Assembly: GCA_947034885.2 (NCBI GenBank)
Contig: OX344758.2
Span: 20,177,067-20,241,066 of the forward strand
Direction: 5' to 3'
From: Thuidium tamariscinum
Taxonomy: Eukaryota > Streptophyta > Bryopsida > Hypnales > Thuidiaceae
Length of the DNA stretch: 64,000 bases
In this document: in pieces, positions 63,618 to 64,000 of the stretch
Layout: each line of letters starts with the position of its first letter
Position numbering within the stretch: the stretch's first letter is position 1
Made by a program: the position numbers and the translations under genes
Notes under the pieces: model-generated
What the model saw: only the letters and a program-made list of their open reading frames with translations
What the model was told of the DNA's origin: nothing
Databases searched by the model: none

Positions 63618-63913
63618 TGTTTGAATAGGGTTTTGTGTAGTTTGTTTCTTATTTTGAGATCTTTTGAATTGTATGGCCCTAGCTAATTGTGTTCTTTGTA
63701 TAGTCAAAAAGCTTTTTGCAAAGAGGGTTGCATGGGCTTCATTTTTTGGTATTGAACCTACAACATGAAAGTTATTGAATTTCAAAGTTTTTATGACTTT
63801 AAACATTAGAAAAGTAATTTTATTTTTATTGTAGTAGCAACATGGGGAACACTAATCTAAACCTTATGTCAAGCTAGTTGTTTGTTTGTGTGTTGTTTTA
63901 TTTTGTTTATTGG

Positions 63914-64000
63914 GTGATTGCAAGAAATACTTGCTGATTTGGATGAGTTTTCATGATTTTTTTGGGAGTACTTTAAGATTAGGGAAAAAAAATTTAATAT
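63914..64000. mobile_element. Left end of a GGTGATTGCAAG-family element, cut by the window edge
   Basis: GGGTGATTGCAAGAAATACT matches the terminus at 824. The other end lies outside the window. Confidence 0.5.

Overview
The window looks like TE-rich nuclear DNA of a land plant. It is very AT-rich, has spliceosomal GT-AG introns of 139-289 bp, plant-type LINE and hAT remnants and many TIR/foldback elements. The only substantial genes are two paralogous immune receptors with an unusual order: alpha/beta-hydrolase, then NB-ARC, then LRR. This class (hydrolase-NLR, 'HNL') is known to me from liverworts and other non-flowering plants, so I infer a bryophyte or another non-seed plant. The species cannot be fixed from sequence alone.

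Layout. 0-8.5 kb: non-coding DNA with three TIR elements, one TTAA-flanked element and a CACTA-like element with a GTC target duplication. 8.46-12.92 kb (minus strand): a decayed hAT transposase gene, split by a 1.4-kb Mutator-like element. 14.35-17.26 kb (minus strand): a decayed LINE reverse transcriptase, cleanly interrupted by a TTAA-flanked element. 17.3-23.1 kb: more TTAA copies, CACTA-like termini and a near-perfect 212-bp palindrome. 23.26-28.93 kb: leader and coding exons of HNL copy 1. 30.2-31.4 kb: an alanyl-tRNA synthetase pseudogene. 32-55 kb: a graveyard of TIR and foldback elements, including a 4-kb foldback with almost identical arms (43.5-47.5 kb) and a nested foldback (53.4-55.4 kb). 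55.4-62.85 kb: leader and coding exons of HNL copy 2. 62.9-64 kb: another TTAA element and a TIR-element fragment.

The two HNL genes share the same four coding exons and phases, a conserved 5' leader and matching splice sites, so they are a duplicated pair about 34 kb apart. Both carry a reading-frame break at the same TG dinucleotide run, between the end of the hydrolase domain and the NB-ARC linker. Copy 1 has one TG unit, copy 2 has two, and three would be in frame. The C-terminus and stop codon of copy 1 come from the end of a TTAA-flanked transposon.

The most notable non-genic feature is a family of about a dozen 0.2-1.3 kb elements with TTAA at both ends and termini reading CCCCT...AGGGG. 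One copy sits inside the LINE; removing it with one TTAA restores the LINE reading frame, which shows that TTAA is a target-site duplication (piggyBac-like or Sola3-like behaviour).
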